Shown one piece after another: positions 11,701 through 25,400 of a stretch of DNA of 64,000 bases (position 1 is its first letter; every line of letters begins with the position of its first letter). The stretch spans positions 166,501 to 230,500 of the forward strand of contig JANEYF010001218.1 of assembly GCA_029963845.1 (NCBI GenBank). Direction: 5' to 3'. The notes beneath the pieces were generated by a model. The model saw only the letters and a program-made list of their open reading frames with translations. It did no database searches and was not told where the DNA came from. The stretch is from Rhamnusium bicolor. Its lineage: Eukaryota > Arthropoda > Insecta > Coleoptera > Cerambycidae. The position numbers were made by a program, and so were the translations under genes.

Positions 11701-13291
11701 AGAAGGAAAGTTAAATTACTATTTAGAAAAATGCTCGAGGAATCAAACTCTCAAGCCAGTAATACTAATATAATTGAACAGACCATTTTTATTGTAGAAA
11801 CGCCAAAGAATGAAAGCAATGAGAAAAGCAAAGAAGCAATTTAAAGCTATATGGATGATGCAAGCTATATGGTAGTTGCAAAGTCCCTAATTTCATTGCG
11901 GAGACTAATAATGTGGTCAAGCAGCTCATCACTTTCGTTCTTAGGCGTGATCTAAGTGATCTTTTAAGACATTATGAGATGGAGTAAGTTTGTAAAAGAA
12001 TTCTATAAAGGTGGAAGACCGCAGCTACAAAGCTCGAAAAGGGAATTTCAGTTGCATAAATATTTATAGAATACTTCTTTTACTACACTTAGAAAGTCTG
12101 TATAAATAATATATATTAGGGTTAACATAGGTTGCATTTGGCTTAAATAACTATATTGCTATAAAATTTTGCTTCAAAAGCCTTTAAAACTCAATGTAAT
12201 ATAGCCACTATCGAGAAATAGCTAAGCTGTAAAACAGTTGCATACATGTTATACAATGTATACACCTGTTATAAATCTACGTGGTTTGTATATGTATAAA
12301 AGATCTTACTAAGCATTTTAAAAAAACTGTATAAGATGCTTTAATAAAGTAGCTTCATATTTATACTATGAGATCATTTTACCAGCAATCTTATTTCACC
12401 CGATTGCTTTATAAGCTATTTAGTGAGTGCTTCAATATAACCAATTAGTTCTATAAGTTGCCATAATATATTATTTATAAAGTTTTAAGCATAATAAGAG
12501 GACCACGTGCAAATTCAAGACAAATAAAAAAAAAGTTCCAATATCATATATCCCTCTAGAACAAAATTATGCCATCATGAACTGAATTATTAGATAAAAT
12601 GTGGATTTTTAACAATCAAATTCACCTGTCCACGGATTTTATTGATATGTCACTGAATGCGAAATTGCTCTATGAAGGTTTCATTAGAATACCTTACACA
12701 TCTTCTCAAAATGCTATTAATGTCACTTCTACACAGCCAAAGTACTCTTTTATTAGCTTATAATAATTGTTTTATAAGTGAGCTTCATTGAGAAAACATC
12801 TCTTATAAAGTAAGTAGCACTTATATACAGCCAAAGTGCTACTTTAAGGATTTATAACTGCTTCTGTAGGGACCTTTTTCGGATTCTTTCAAGGCGCCAT
12901 ATTATATTTTCTAAAAGTAAATGTAACTTATCAGTTCGAGGTGTTATTAACCTTTTATCACTTAAAAAGGAAAATTTTGCTAAACATTTACAACAATCCC
13001 TTATGGGGTGTTCAGAATACATGGCTGCATTATTTTATGACAAATTTATAAAAAATTAAAAAAATATATTTTTTTTAAATAATTTTTTATATCAAATTTA
13101 AGAAATTTTGGAGGCCCATCTGTTATTTCGAAGTGACATAGCATGTTTCAACAGAAAAGTTTTCTTCGCCTGACCAGTTTAGTTTTCTACAGATGACAGC
13201 TACTAATTTGTAGGCAAAAATCTTCATTCAGTTTCCTAATAATTTGCCATAACAATTTTTATATCGCTAGCCCAGCAGAAAACATATTGTC

Positions 13292-13327
<36 letters not shown>

Positions 13328-13370
13328 GTGCGTGCGTGCGTGCGTGCGTGCGTGTGTGCGTGCGTGCGTG

Positions 13371-13419
<49 letters not shown>

Positions 13420-16400
13420 AATAAAATGAAAACAGGCAACTAGCCGTAATAGTGTAAAAACTATTTTTTAAAGATATATTGGAAACCGTAACTCAGTCAT
13501 TTTCTTTTACAACAAAATGTTCTCGCTTTTTAAGCATTTATATACTTTTTTATTTCAGTTATATCCCTGCAATAGAACAACTACAAAGTTACTACATTTG
13601 GAGTTGCTACAGACACTATAATACGGTTGTTTTATAATTACAAACTGTACCTCACATTTAAAGCATTCTTTTACTACATAAACACTTACTTGCAGTCCTC
13701 ATACACTAACTTCTTAATAGCTCTATAACATGATTTATAAAAGCTGGTAAAATGGAACAGAGATGTTGCTATATTGCTACTTAAGCTTTTATGTACTATT
13801 TACGAAGCCTACCAAGCCTGTATAAACTGTGCCTATTTGGGGAATATAGATATTTCTTTAACACTGAAATATTGTTGTCAACTCTTAATTATACAGCACT
13901 AAGCTTTATAAAAAGGTGTAGATATTTTTAGTGCTTTTAAAAATCAATTTGTGCTACTTGGGTTATTATAAAAATGTATCGTAAAGGAGGAACTGTTTGT
14001 GTTTTTCGCGGATGTTCGTCGAAGACTGGTGGAAATATAACCCTATTCTCCTTTCTAAAAGATCCTCTAAGGTATGTAAAAAAATTAATAATGGTACAGA
14101 CCTGACAATATATTAATAATAGACAGATAAACGTTAATTTTCACAAGTCATCAAACAGTGAGTGAACTAAGGGTTTTACTGCAATTTGATGCATTTGCTC
14201 TGAAATTCATCACATTTATATAATAAAAACTTCATTATGATGTACATATAAGAATTGAAGAGATTGAAATGTTTCTCATATAGTGTATTGGAATAATAAT
14301 TATTTCTATTTTCAGAGCTGAATCGTGGCAGAGAATTTGTTACCGAGATGATTTGCTTGGCAAAAGTTTGGATGTTTTGCATAAAAATTACAAAGTATGT
14401 GAGAACCATTTTGAAAAAAAATCTCACAAGGTAGTGGAATCCGGGAACATTTATTTTAACACGGAGTTACCACTATTTTGCCTGAAAATTTGAAGTGTTT
14501 ATTAGTGTAAGATATTGCTGTTTGTTAGTTGTGAGAAACCACCCAGAAAAGTTGTGGTTATTTCTGGTAAGTAATATCTACAAAGTAAGAATTACTGTGT
14601 AACTAAACAATAATAATGGTTTTTAAATAACCTCACACGAGCACAATGACCAGTTCTGTTATTCATAATAATGTACCATTAAGATAACCAGGGTTGCAAT
14701 CAAGTTTATGGGTTGCCCATGTAATGCCCTTAGATATTCAATTGTGTTTGAGGATTACTAGCTATTACAAAAAATGCATTCCACTATATACAAAAAACAG
14801 GATTTTTTTTTGCTCTGGCTTGGATTTGTTAATTTGTGCAGGGCTGAACGGGACGGTCTCATTTTTTTTATGCTCTACAAGTAGAAATGAATATAATTGG
14901 TTTAGTAAAATAACAAAAATATTGTTAATGTTTTTATTTATTTGTGCCTGGTTATTATCCTATGTAAACTAGTTATAAAATTATTCATGTTATACAGTTT
15001 CATCTGTGTTAGTGAGTTTGTAAATTATGTTGGTGTTTTACAGTTTATTTATATATACTTTTGTTGTTCACAGTATAGCTTGTTGGCAAAGAAATTTGTT
15101 CATATCAAACTGGGAGGTATTAAAATCAGCTATCTAGCCGTGCTGACAAATTTCTCATCTCAGAACAACTGCAATATGAAATTCTATTTTTTGCCCAATA
15201 CTGTAGAAAATAGAAAACCGATTACAATATTACTGTAAAAAACTTAGTTTTATATTAAATATAATTAGATAATTTATCATTAGAAAGTACTTACAAACAA
15301 AAAGTTATTCTTAGGGACAACAGAAGCCCCGAAAACAAGCCTGCATACAAATGCATTTGATCATTTGGAATTGTCAAGTGGTATTATACAGTGTGGAAAT
15401 TAAGTAACGCATAAATTCAGTAATTCAGGGGTATAGCGATTTTAATTTCAGCAAATATTTTCAGTCTATTTTCAGTTTCTTATTTCATTTATTTTTTAAG
15501 TTATGACGTCATCGACTATTTTTTTTTTCGGTTTTGCTTAAATGTATATTGTTTAGGCTGAAATTTGAAATAAATTGATTATATAAATGACATGACAATT
15601 TGGTGTACGATAGATTTCAACACCTACTAAATTAATTCCTAATTAGTTTTGTCTAATGGTATCCGACCCAAATTTTTTTTGGCTATATCTTCTTAATGCA
15701 AATGAAAAAATTATCAGTACATTAGCGAATTTTACCCCAAATGCCTTCTATAATTTATTTCTACTAATTAATTTATACTTCTTAATTTCAGATATCACCA
15801 TTGCTACAGAACAAAAAACTGAAATTGTTACGTCCCCTAAATCTCCTTTCCATGAGACAGGTATAATTTTGTGTCTTTATATTACGGCAGCGCCTGATGA
15901 AGATTTTTGCTCATACGTATGTGTCTAATGAATCATTTTCAACAATCTTTTGCTGATAGTACAACTCGACAAGGCTGTTAAAGAGAACTAATTGGTCATG
16001 TGGTTTTCGATCTTATATAGACATATTATGTAGTATAAGAATATAATACACTGTAATCCTGTATTTATAAATAAAGATTTTAAAATTATTTGCATTAAAT
16101 GGATGAATAAGTAAACTTTGCTTTATTTCCACTCATTTTGAGAGGTTGCACCCCGGAGGTTGTGTGAAAAAATTGTTTTGTTGAAAATATTGGACAAAAA
16201 ATTAACATTTTCATAAATAACCAAATTTCATTACAAAATAAAAACTTATGTCCAAAAAATTTTCATAAATAACAGAATCTCTACAAAATAAAAACTTTTT
16301 TATTTTGGCTTTTTTCTCAGCCTCATCCCCCTAATTATCACTCTTCCTATGATACATTTTTTAAGTATTTGCATAGTTACTAACAGAAAAATTGAGTTAT

Positions 16401-19400
16401 GCTTCCAAATTAGTCTTTCGATTACCTAATTTCAAAAAATATTTTACCTTTGTGTAATTGTAAGTAATTTAGAATATTAACTGGAAGTTTCAAATGATAT
16501 TAGTTTTTATTCAGTTTGAAACACATTGTTATTTCATTGTAGACTGAAATTTAAAGTAAACATTTAACAACACATTTCTCTCAGTGTGGACATAACTGAT
16601 ACACAAGGGCACATAAATTAGACCATTAAAATCTTATAGGAACTGCCAAAGCTTTCGCCTCTGTATAGCTAAGTACTCTGTGGTTATGCCTTAAAGTAAC
16701 GTTTGGGTTCCATGCTTCAATATTACGATATGACATAACCTAAATTTCACCAGCAGTCACTGCATGCTACTTGCCTGACAAAACACATAGTAAAAAATTG
16801 GCAAAATGTCCCAAAAATATGAAGCAATTATTCATTCCCAAGAGAGCAAAACTCCAAAAAGTGTTACGTTTGATAAATTCGTAACAAAACCAGAGCATAA
16901 CGAGAATATCTGTGATGAAGAAATATTTACGTGAGCTTAGTTTAGACGATGGGCGTGAAAATATAAAATGCAAAAAATCCTAATTTGCATAATTTCCTTC
17001 AACATAAGCCTCAATTATACAAGTATTACACACCATTTTAATTAGAAAATTCTGATCCGGTCAGTCACGGAAACATCCGGAAACATCGTGACCGGTCAAC
17101 TACTCATCAAAGGTATTTAAGAGAATTTTAAATACTGCCATTTTTAGAAATGAGCACACAGTCGTCGTTATTTTCAACTGATTTTTTGGCACGTTTAAAA
17201 ATGGTTTGATTATTTGATGTACAGCCAGAATAAGTGTTTTGGTCTGAATATCTTGAATTTTTATACAACAATGTCCTTTCTATGGATGTTTTATGAGGAC
17301 AATAAAACCATAGCAAAACATGTAATCTGCAAATTTTGCAAGCAAAGTTATTTCATTAACAGTTACAGAATGGTAAAAAATATAAAACATAAAAAGCTGC
17401 AGTAAATGTCCAGAAAGTATAAGAACAGAAGTAGGGAAAATGATACTGATACTGCCTTAACCAAAAAGAAAAATAAGCTGCCTGTGTGTGTAATTGCAGC
17501 AGTTTCTACTTCTACGGGTTCTACGTCTACGACATTAAGCATTAAGCACTGGGGAAAATTATAGCTGAAATAACAAAACACAGGCAAGGTAGCATTTTTC
17601 TTATCCTTGGTCCTGCGATGCTTAAGAAAAAAGAAAATTGTTTCAAGGATGCAAATTTTAAATTTCATACAACTTTAATTTATGAACAAAACAATATAGT
17701 ATTTATATGGATTGTTCAATATCTCTCTTAGCCAAGAAGGTGAAGATGTTATTTTATCTGATTTGACATTGACAACAGACCAAGAAAGCGATGATGAGAT
17801 GTCATCTTATCTACTAAATAATAATAACAATAATATTTTATTTCATCCAAATGTTATACTTATTTTGCTTTTTGCATGAAAGAAATATATTTTTTTTGTT
17901 GACACAGACTTTCCTTTATTTACAATATTACCATTTTTTATTTTCTGGTAATTTTACATCACTAGCAAAGGACTCCAGGACTAGCAAAGTAGCTAATTTA
18001 TTAATTTTACTGTTTTAATCTATACTTTAGCATATACAGAAATAGTTTTATTTTGTAAAATACACCGCTTCTGATGATTAAAATAAAACAAATACACTCG
18101 ATGTATTTTTAATTTTTTGACGATATTCATAAATTCACCATTTTATAAATTTTCTGAAATATTTCATAAATTTTCGAAATAGTCAAAAATTTCATGAAAT
18201 ATTTCTTAAAGCAGCTACATAATTCTCTTAAATTTCATAAATTCTCAAAATTTCCAATAAATTCTCAAAAAATGTCTTTTTTTAAATCTCACGAATTTTA
18301 CACTATAATCATAAATGATTTTGATTTTTTTTTTTTTTTAATGGACATTTACCATCCCCCCATAGTCGCCGGAGGATGCGGGACATCGAGGTTCCAAACC
18401 GGGGCATTCCCCAGTTTGGGGAACAGTTGGCAACAAATAGTAGTGGATGTTTAAATAACTTACATTATCAATTTTAAAGCGTGTGGTGATAATGTATTCC
18501 TTATTTACTGTTTAATTTTGCCCTTCTTTCTAATTATCAATCATAGAAAGAAATGAAAAGAATCAGCATTTTCCTTCAAAATTTTATTAACATATTAAAC
18601 TAAACAGTGTACACAGTACACACACCTATTGGCCGTTATGTATACATTGTGAGAATTGAGCAACTAGTTTATTTTTTGGTAAAAAAAAACCAATGTAACA
18701 TAGAAAACCTAGACTATAACATAACCTCAAATTTGACGGAAATCAAGTATTTAAAAGAGCAAGTGAAACTACTTTAAAATACTTATTAAACATTTGAAAA
18801 CGAACCAATCAATGAAAACAATATTCTAATGTTTCCAACAGTGGTGTATATTTTTCATAATACTGAAATTTCCTGGAAAATATATGTCACTAGTTTCCAA
18901 TACGTCCAAGGTCATTTTCTTAACCAATATTTCCAGAAATTTAACACTATATTACACAAAAGCTAGAAATCCCCCAGACTGAGAAAAATTTAGGACAAGG
19001 CTTCAGTTACTTAAACAAACAACTGTAATTAGCATTAGAACAAAGTGAAATATCTGATGTGGCCAGCACATAACTTTCTTATACCAGTATTATCATTCTG
19101 ATCTAAAAAAAATCATTCTATTTAATTATTTTGTTTCATTAAAATTTTTAAATAATTAATTATCAGCATTATTCGATACTTTCAATAATAATTCATGTCA
19201 TATATTTTAATAATTTTTTGTTGTTGACATTGACATTTTTTGTAACTAAATTAGACCTTTCAAACGTCAAACTGTTAAATTTATCCTAACCCCATTTTAT
19301 GAAGCCAAAATGTGTAAAATATTTCAGTTTACATCAGCTTTATTTAAGTACTTGGAAAATATATTTTATTCGCATGATTTATAATATTTCATCAAGCATA

Positions 19401-22400
19401 TATTATTTTGTAGTCAAATAAAAAAAAGTTTGGGTCCCGTGAACCCCCTTTCAGCTGGCCAATTTTGCTCATCACCGAATTTTTCATTGTCTTTGGCCTT
19501 TAGAACAAGTGTACCAAATTTAAAAGCTTTATCTCAAAAATTGTGGCTGCTATCGCGAGACTACAGACATGCGGACAGATTTTTTTTCATAGTTTTGTTT
19601 TTTCATCATAAATCATCAAGATTCGTCCAGAAATGCAATAAAATGTTTTAATTTTTTTTCCGAAATTGTACCTTTTTTCTTCTTTCATTCATTATGTCTC
19701 TTCTGGTGGTACCATATTCACCAAATTTAATGTGTCACTTAAAATGTTGTTGACAATCTTAACTGCCAAATTTGGAAAGTCTCCCATTAGTATTTTTTGA
19801 GTTATTGCGGACACACACACACGCACACACACGCACAGGCACCGACAGATACCATTCGCAAAATAGTCAGAATGGATTGAGAAGGGTTCAAAACGTATAT
19901 ATCAATCAAAATCTCGAGGCCGAAAAAAATCACGATTACTATACTTCCTTATATTAGGTATAAGAAAGTAAAAATGTGCACAAGTAGAGGGAAACTATGT
20001 CCATCAGTGATACTAGGGTAGGCTGCCACGGGTTCAGAGTGGGGTCTATGCTTCTAAATTTAGTAACTAGAAGTCATTAATACAATACACTGATTAGTCA
20101 AATTGTGACTAATGAGTATGTCAAAAAACTTTCTAGCTCTACTTGAAGTTACCAATTACTCATAGACAAATTTTCTCAGTTTTCGAATTGCTCCCTTTGC
20201 TTTTAAAGGTAATATCTATATGTGTGCCAAATATCACTTTCCAGTTCTTTTAAGTGGGTTAGAACTTTTGGACACCAACATTTATACATTGTCTTTTATT
20301 ATAAATAAAGTTTCCTTGTACTGAAAATTTCATATAAAATATTAATAGATTAGATAGATCAATATATTAAATATTCACATACCTGTCATAATAGACGTCT
20401 TCTTTGGTAGAGCCCATCCTAACGACCTTTGAACAGCCATTTTCCATTTTGTATATCTGGCGTCTCTTTCTAAAATACAATAATTAAAAGTAAATCTACC
20501 TACCATATATTTAAATTAGTGCTAATAAATTTAAAAACACTAGACAAATATTTTTTAAATCTGTGATACATTTTTACTTTATATGTGATGTCTAAAATTT
20601 ATTTACTATAATACACATTAAAATGTATTGAAATAAATAACAGGTGCATTTATTGGTTTTGCTGTCCACTGTGATATACATAATAATAATAAAAATAATA
20701 AAATGGTTTACTCACATTAATATTCACCAATTATGTTACAATTATTGCTGTTACTCTACTTTTCTAGATCGAACACATTTACTTTAGCATTACTGTTTAT
20801 TATACTGATAAGTAAAGTTGAGAGCTGGTAATATTACCTTAGTAATTTATGGAAAGTTTCTTATCTTACTGGTAAGGTAACATTCATAAATTACCTACCC
20901 CTGGTAATTTATTTTCCTGCACCAATTTATATATTGGCAGTGGCAATTGATACTTATTAAACATAACCTTAAATTTAATTAATAGATGTTGTTTTTATTT
21001 TGCACTGTTATTATAATTATGAAATTATATTGTGATTTCTTAATTCAATATAGCTTAACATTAACAATACTTATATATCAACATCAATTTTCATTTATTG
21101 TTTTATATTTAGAATCAAACATAAAAATGACTAAGAAAATCTAAGATATGAAAGTATTTTAAAAAGGAATTTACAAATAAAAAAACATGCCACTTGTATT
21201 TATTGTAAACAATATGTAAGTAATGTCACAAGGATGGTAAAACATTTAAAATGATAAAATTAAAAATAAAAAAAAGAAGTACTCTCTGTTGAAAAAAGAC
21301 ACAAGCTACTATTAAAATATAATTTGAATCTTTTAGACAATGAAGAACTGCAATTAGACAATTTTAAAGACTTTTACTCTGCAGTTTATATTTGTCTTTT
21401 GTTTAATAAAGAATGTATTTTATGTGTTTACATAGTTTACTATTTAGTATTCACTGAAAATATCTATATATTTGGTGTCATTTAGAATGTCTAGATATGA
21501 GATACCTAGATTTCTTTTGATACACAAGTTTATAAAATGATGGCTAATGTTACCATCACATATACGAACAAACCTATTATTAATATTTAAAGAAAGTGAT
21601 GAATAATTCATCAATTTCTGCCAAAAATAAGATAAACAATAATTTAATACATACCATCTTCGGTTGATGTGGGCAGGAATGTATCAGTAGGTACTAATTC
21701 ACGTTCCTCATCATGAATATCCCAAACATCAACCCCTACAGCTGCTCCAGCTGCAATGGCCAAACCTAATGTAGTAATGTCTTGTGATTGTGGTCTTATA
21801 ACAGGGACACCACTTATGTCTGCCTATAAATATGGATAAAAATAATTATTGATACTGGGTGTTTTAGAAAATATACAGGGTGATTCGTAATTGATAGTAG
21901 ATAAAAAATAAAGCATAGCTTGTTATATAGATCATAGTCAGAGCTCGGTAGCGCAGTAGGCCAGAGCGTTAAGTGACAAACGTAACTGGTTTACTGCCTA
22001 TAGACTCCCGGGTTCAAATCTCGGTTTACATTCTGGCAAACTTGAAGAGTTTGGTTGGGTGTGTCCCCGTTTTTTCAACTGTGTACGCCTGTCGGAGCAG
22101 TTTCGGCTTTAGTTTGGGGGTTGTCTAATTTATGTGGTGTGCTTTATGTTTTTATGTTTAACAGCATAATAAGCATGATTATAACATCACATGAGAACTA
22201 CACGGTTTTAAGTAACAATTTACTATTCTTACACGAGAACGAATTTTAGATTATAATCTCTAGAACTTAAGTTTCCATTTTCATATGTGGAATATATAGA
22301 ATGAAGTAATCTAGCATTTACCTGACATGATGAATGGTTTGAATTTACCCAAAATTGTACGAATATAGGAAAACTGATTAACATTTGCGTTTGTACTTAG

Positions 22401-25400
22401 AACCATATGCCCCTGTAAAGCATACCTTAGTATAAAAGATGTAAATTGTAGTAATTTTTCATTAAACAAACGGTAAAAACGTGTAAAAATGAATGTTCTT
22501 CATTTGCGACTTCAAATCAGAGATGGCAAGGAGGTATGCACCAGTGCAAATATTCTTTGCACCCAGTGCAGTGCAATCAAAATTTTTTTAAATATAACTA
22601 TTTTTCTCAACGGTTGCTTCACAACAAAAATTATTTACTTTATGGTGTTGTGTTACACATACTTTAAAATTAATAAACCCAAAACATAGAATTGAGAAAT
22701 TTGTTAGTGAAAAATGCAGATGGGATATGCACAGAGTGCAATTGTTTTTGCACCTTTGCACTGGATTCATTGAAATTATTACATCTTGCATCTATATATT
22801 ACTTCTTATAAATAGGCACTGGTCACTGCAACTAGTATTTATATTATATTATTTATATTTAATTTTTGCCCGTTTATAAAATCTTCACATATAAAGTTAA
22901 GTAAAAGTAAATTGTGTGTTTTGAAATTAAAATTTAAATCACATAAAACTTGAACATTTTTTGGTAGTAGCAAGTAGTGAAGGGAAGAATCGAATTAAAT
23001 AATTCGAATAATTCGAGTATAAGATTAATCAAGTTATTTCGATTAATTATTTTACAAATATCTCGAGATAATTTAGTAGTATTAAAATAGTAGTGCTCGG
23101 CGGTCAGCTGGAGAATCGAATGAAGAGATATGTCAAATAAAAATATACCAGTATCAAAAGGAGATGTAATATGAGAGAATTGCTCATACTGGAAAACTTT
23201 TAGAATTAATCGAATTAAAATAGTAAACGTACTGAAGACTGAACGTAGTAGTACTAGGAGTAGGTAAATGCGCAGACGGAGGCGGGACATGACAACATGA
23301 GACATTCGATGATTTCGATGCAGTGCAACTGAGATAGGCGCGCTGTCGCTGTGGCGGCCGATGTGTTCTGAGAAAGTAAAATCGGCGGCATAAACTTCTG
23401 AAAGTGTAACTAAATGATTTTATCATTTACAATTTTGATAAATAATATTGGTGAGAGTAGACAGTAAAAGATGATAATGACAGACCACTTCTCCACAAAG
23501 AGCTGCCGGGAGTGTTCATGTTTATAAATATTATAAATGAAAGAATAATTCAGTTACTCTAAAAAACCACGCCGCCGATTGTACTTTCTTAAAATGTCAA
23601 TAAACTATTAACTATTCACTATTCTATTTTATTCCGATTTATTTCATCTGCAGTCGTGAATATAATAATTTGATTAAATATCTCGAATTTCCATTCTGAC
23701 GTCATCGATAGCTAATTCGATCAAATATCTCGAATTATTAATTCAATTATGAAATACTCAATATTATTAATATCTCGATAATAAAAATATTCCGATTATT
23801 CCCATCACTAGTAACAAGCACACCTCAAAATTTGTATGTACTTACATATTAAACTCTCAGGAAAATATCTAAAATATCAGTTTAAAGCTTTTTTTACTCA
23901 AAAATAAAGTGAGAAAGTCAAATCATGCTTTAATTGCTCTACAATAATATAGTTTTTTTCAAATAAATTATTTTACATTCATTACGTCTCAAGTTATGCT
24001 AAACTAACCTGTAATTGCATGAGAAGATTGTTTGTTGTCATTTTTCCATCAACATGTAATTTGTAAAGGGGTATCCCACAGTCTCTTTTCATAGCTTCTA
24101 AAATATCCCTGGTTTGGAAGCACACAGCCTCAAGTGCAGCTCTAATAATATGTTGTTTTGTAGAGAAAGCTGTTAACCCACAAATAATCCTAAAAATTTA
24201 ATTCTGAACTGATTTTACACAAATTTTAACACAAACTCTTGAGAGTTTTTTTTTCTTGAAGGAAATATTCTGTCCAAATTTTTTAATAGAAATATAAATA
24301 AGAACAAGGAATAAACAAACACTTACCTATCAATACTATTTTAATAATAAAAGTTATTTTATAGTTTATTAGGTCATATACAAATTAAATAAATATAAAA
24401 TAAAGAAGAAATGTTTGCTACTAGAAAGATATTAATGTTTATATAAGGAAATGTCAGTGTGCAAGCAAAGCCTCTTAAAATTTACCATGGGACACAAACA
24501 TATCTTTAAACATCTCAGAAACTACTTGACATAAATATGAAATTTGGTGGGACCAGTTGTATTGTTACAAAATCATTTTGAAATCTTTTAATTTTAAGAT
24601 TATGTATATTCAGCACTAATGGTGGATTTACTAAATTTCAGCTGTATAGATACAGTTGAAATTTTGAAAATAAAGATTTAACTTTATTTGAATCAAGTAG
24701 TCATGCGTATTTGTCAGAAAATTAGAGCTTGAGAATTTTTTCCAGAAAATTATGGCAGTTATTATGAAAATTATCAAGAATATTTCATAGACGTATTTTT
24801 ATTTCATACTCTACATTCTACATCTTTCATTTGCTAGCCCCCAGATACACACACGAGTTGAGCCGAAATCAAGCTGATCCTAAATTTTAGCTCTAGGTTT
24901 TTAGTTGTTTATGAAAATATATTAATTGTGTTTATGAAGTATTATTTATACTTTATACTAAAGAAAAAGTGTTTAAAACAAATGCCTTGCTAAGCAAAAC
25001 AGAAAGAATTTGAGTTGAAAATTAAGTTCAGCCTCATCTTTGGTACCATTGTTCAATTTGTTAACTGGAGAAAATGTATGTAGTAAGTAAAAAATACATC
25101 TACTGAAGTTTATCGCCAAACTTGCATAATCTAGCGCCAAATTTAACTAACGGAAAACTTTCATTGGGACAATTTTCTGGCTAATGCCACTATCTTAAAT
25201 TATTTCTGAGATTTTTATTGAAAACCAGTCGTAGCAAATTTCTGCCATAAGCAATAATGACATTTCCCCACGAATCACGTTATATATAGATTAAGAACTG
25301 TTACCGATTAATTCTTACCGCTAAAGGAACTTGTTAATAAAACACAGATAAAATTTGAAAACTTACACACCCTCTAGCATCTTTTCTCCAATATGGAGCA

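Larger units (their letters stand above)
11000..13970. mobile_element. Nested ~3-kb element with CCCAAGTA termini
   Basis: CCCAAGTAACA at the left and, inverted, CCCAAGTAGCACAAATTG at the right delimit a unit inside the THAP element. Immediately inside the left end begins a very long inverted repeat. The rest, 12510-13960, is AT-rich with recurring TTATAA motifs and a GT microsatellite. No transposase can be named with confidence. Confidence 0.45.
10095..16800 (+). mobile_element. THAP-domain (P-like) transposon with nested insertions
   Basis: A ~100-bp motif order at the left (GCCAGGCGAAGTA, then GGTGAAATTTAGGTTATG, then GAGCATGGAACCCAAACG) recurs inverted at 16685-16778 (GTCAGGCAAGTA, GGTGAAATTTAGGTTATG, GAAGCATGGAACCCAAACG). 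These are read as terminal inverted repeats of one ~6.7-kb unit whose left arm is split by the MITE at 10185-10559. The unit encloses a THAP-domain gene fragment and a second nested element. THAP plus inverted ends suggests a P-superfamily DNA transposon; no transposase core was recognised. Exact ends and target duplication were not resolved. Confidence 0.6.

Noticed and set aside
18340..18440. GC-rich island as a gene or CpG promoter
   Set aside because: Only ~100 bp, no open frame of interest, better explained as part of an unrecognised repeat.
21943..22022. Functional tRNA gene
   Set aside because: Only the A and B boxes are conserved; the stems do not pair and a SINE body follows.
22934..23426. 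Minus-strand ORFs of 123 and 80 codons
   Set aside because: They lie inside the hAT MITE and cross its inverted repeats.
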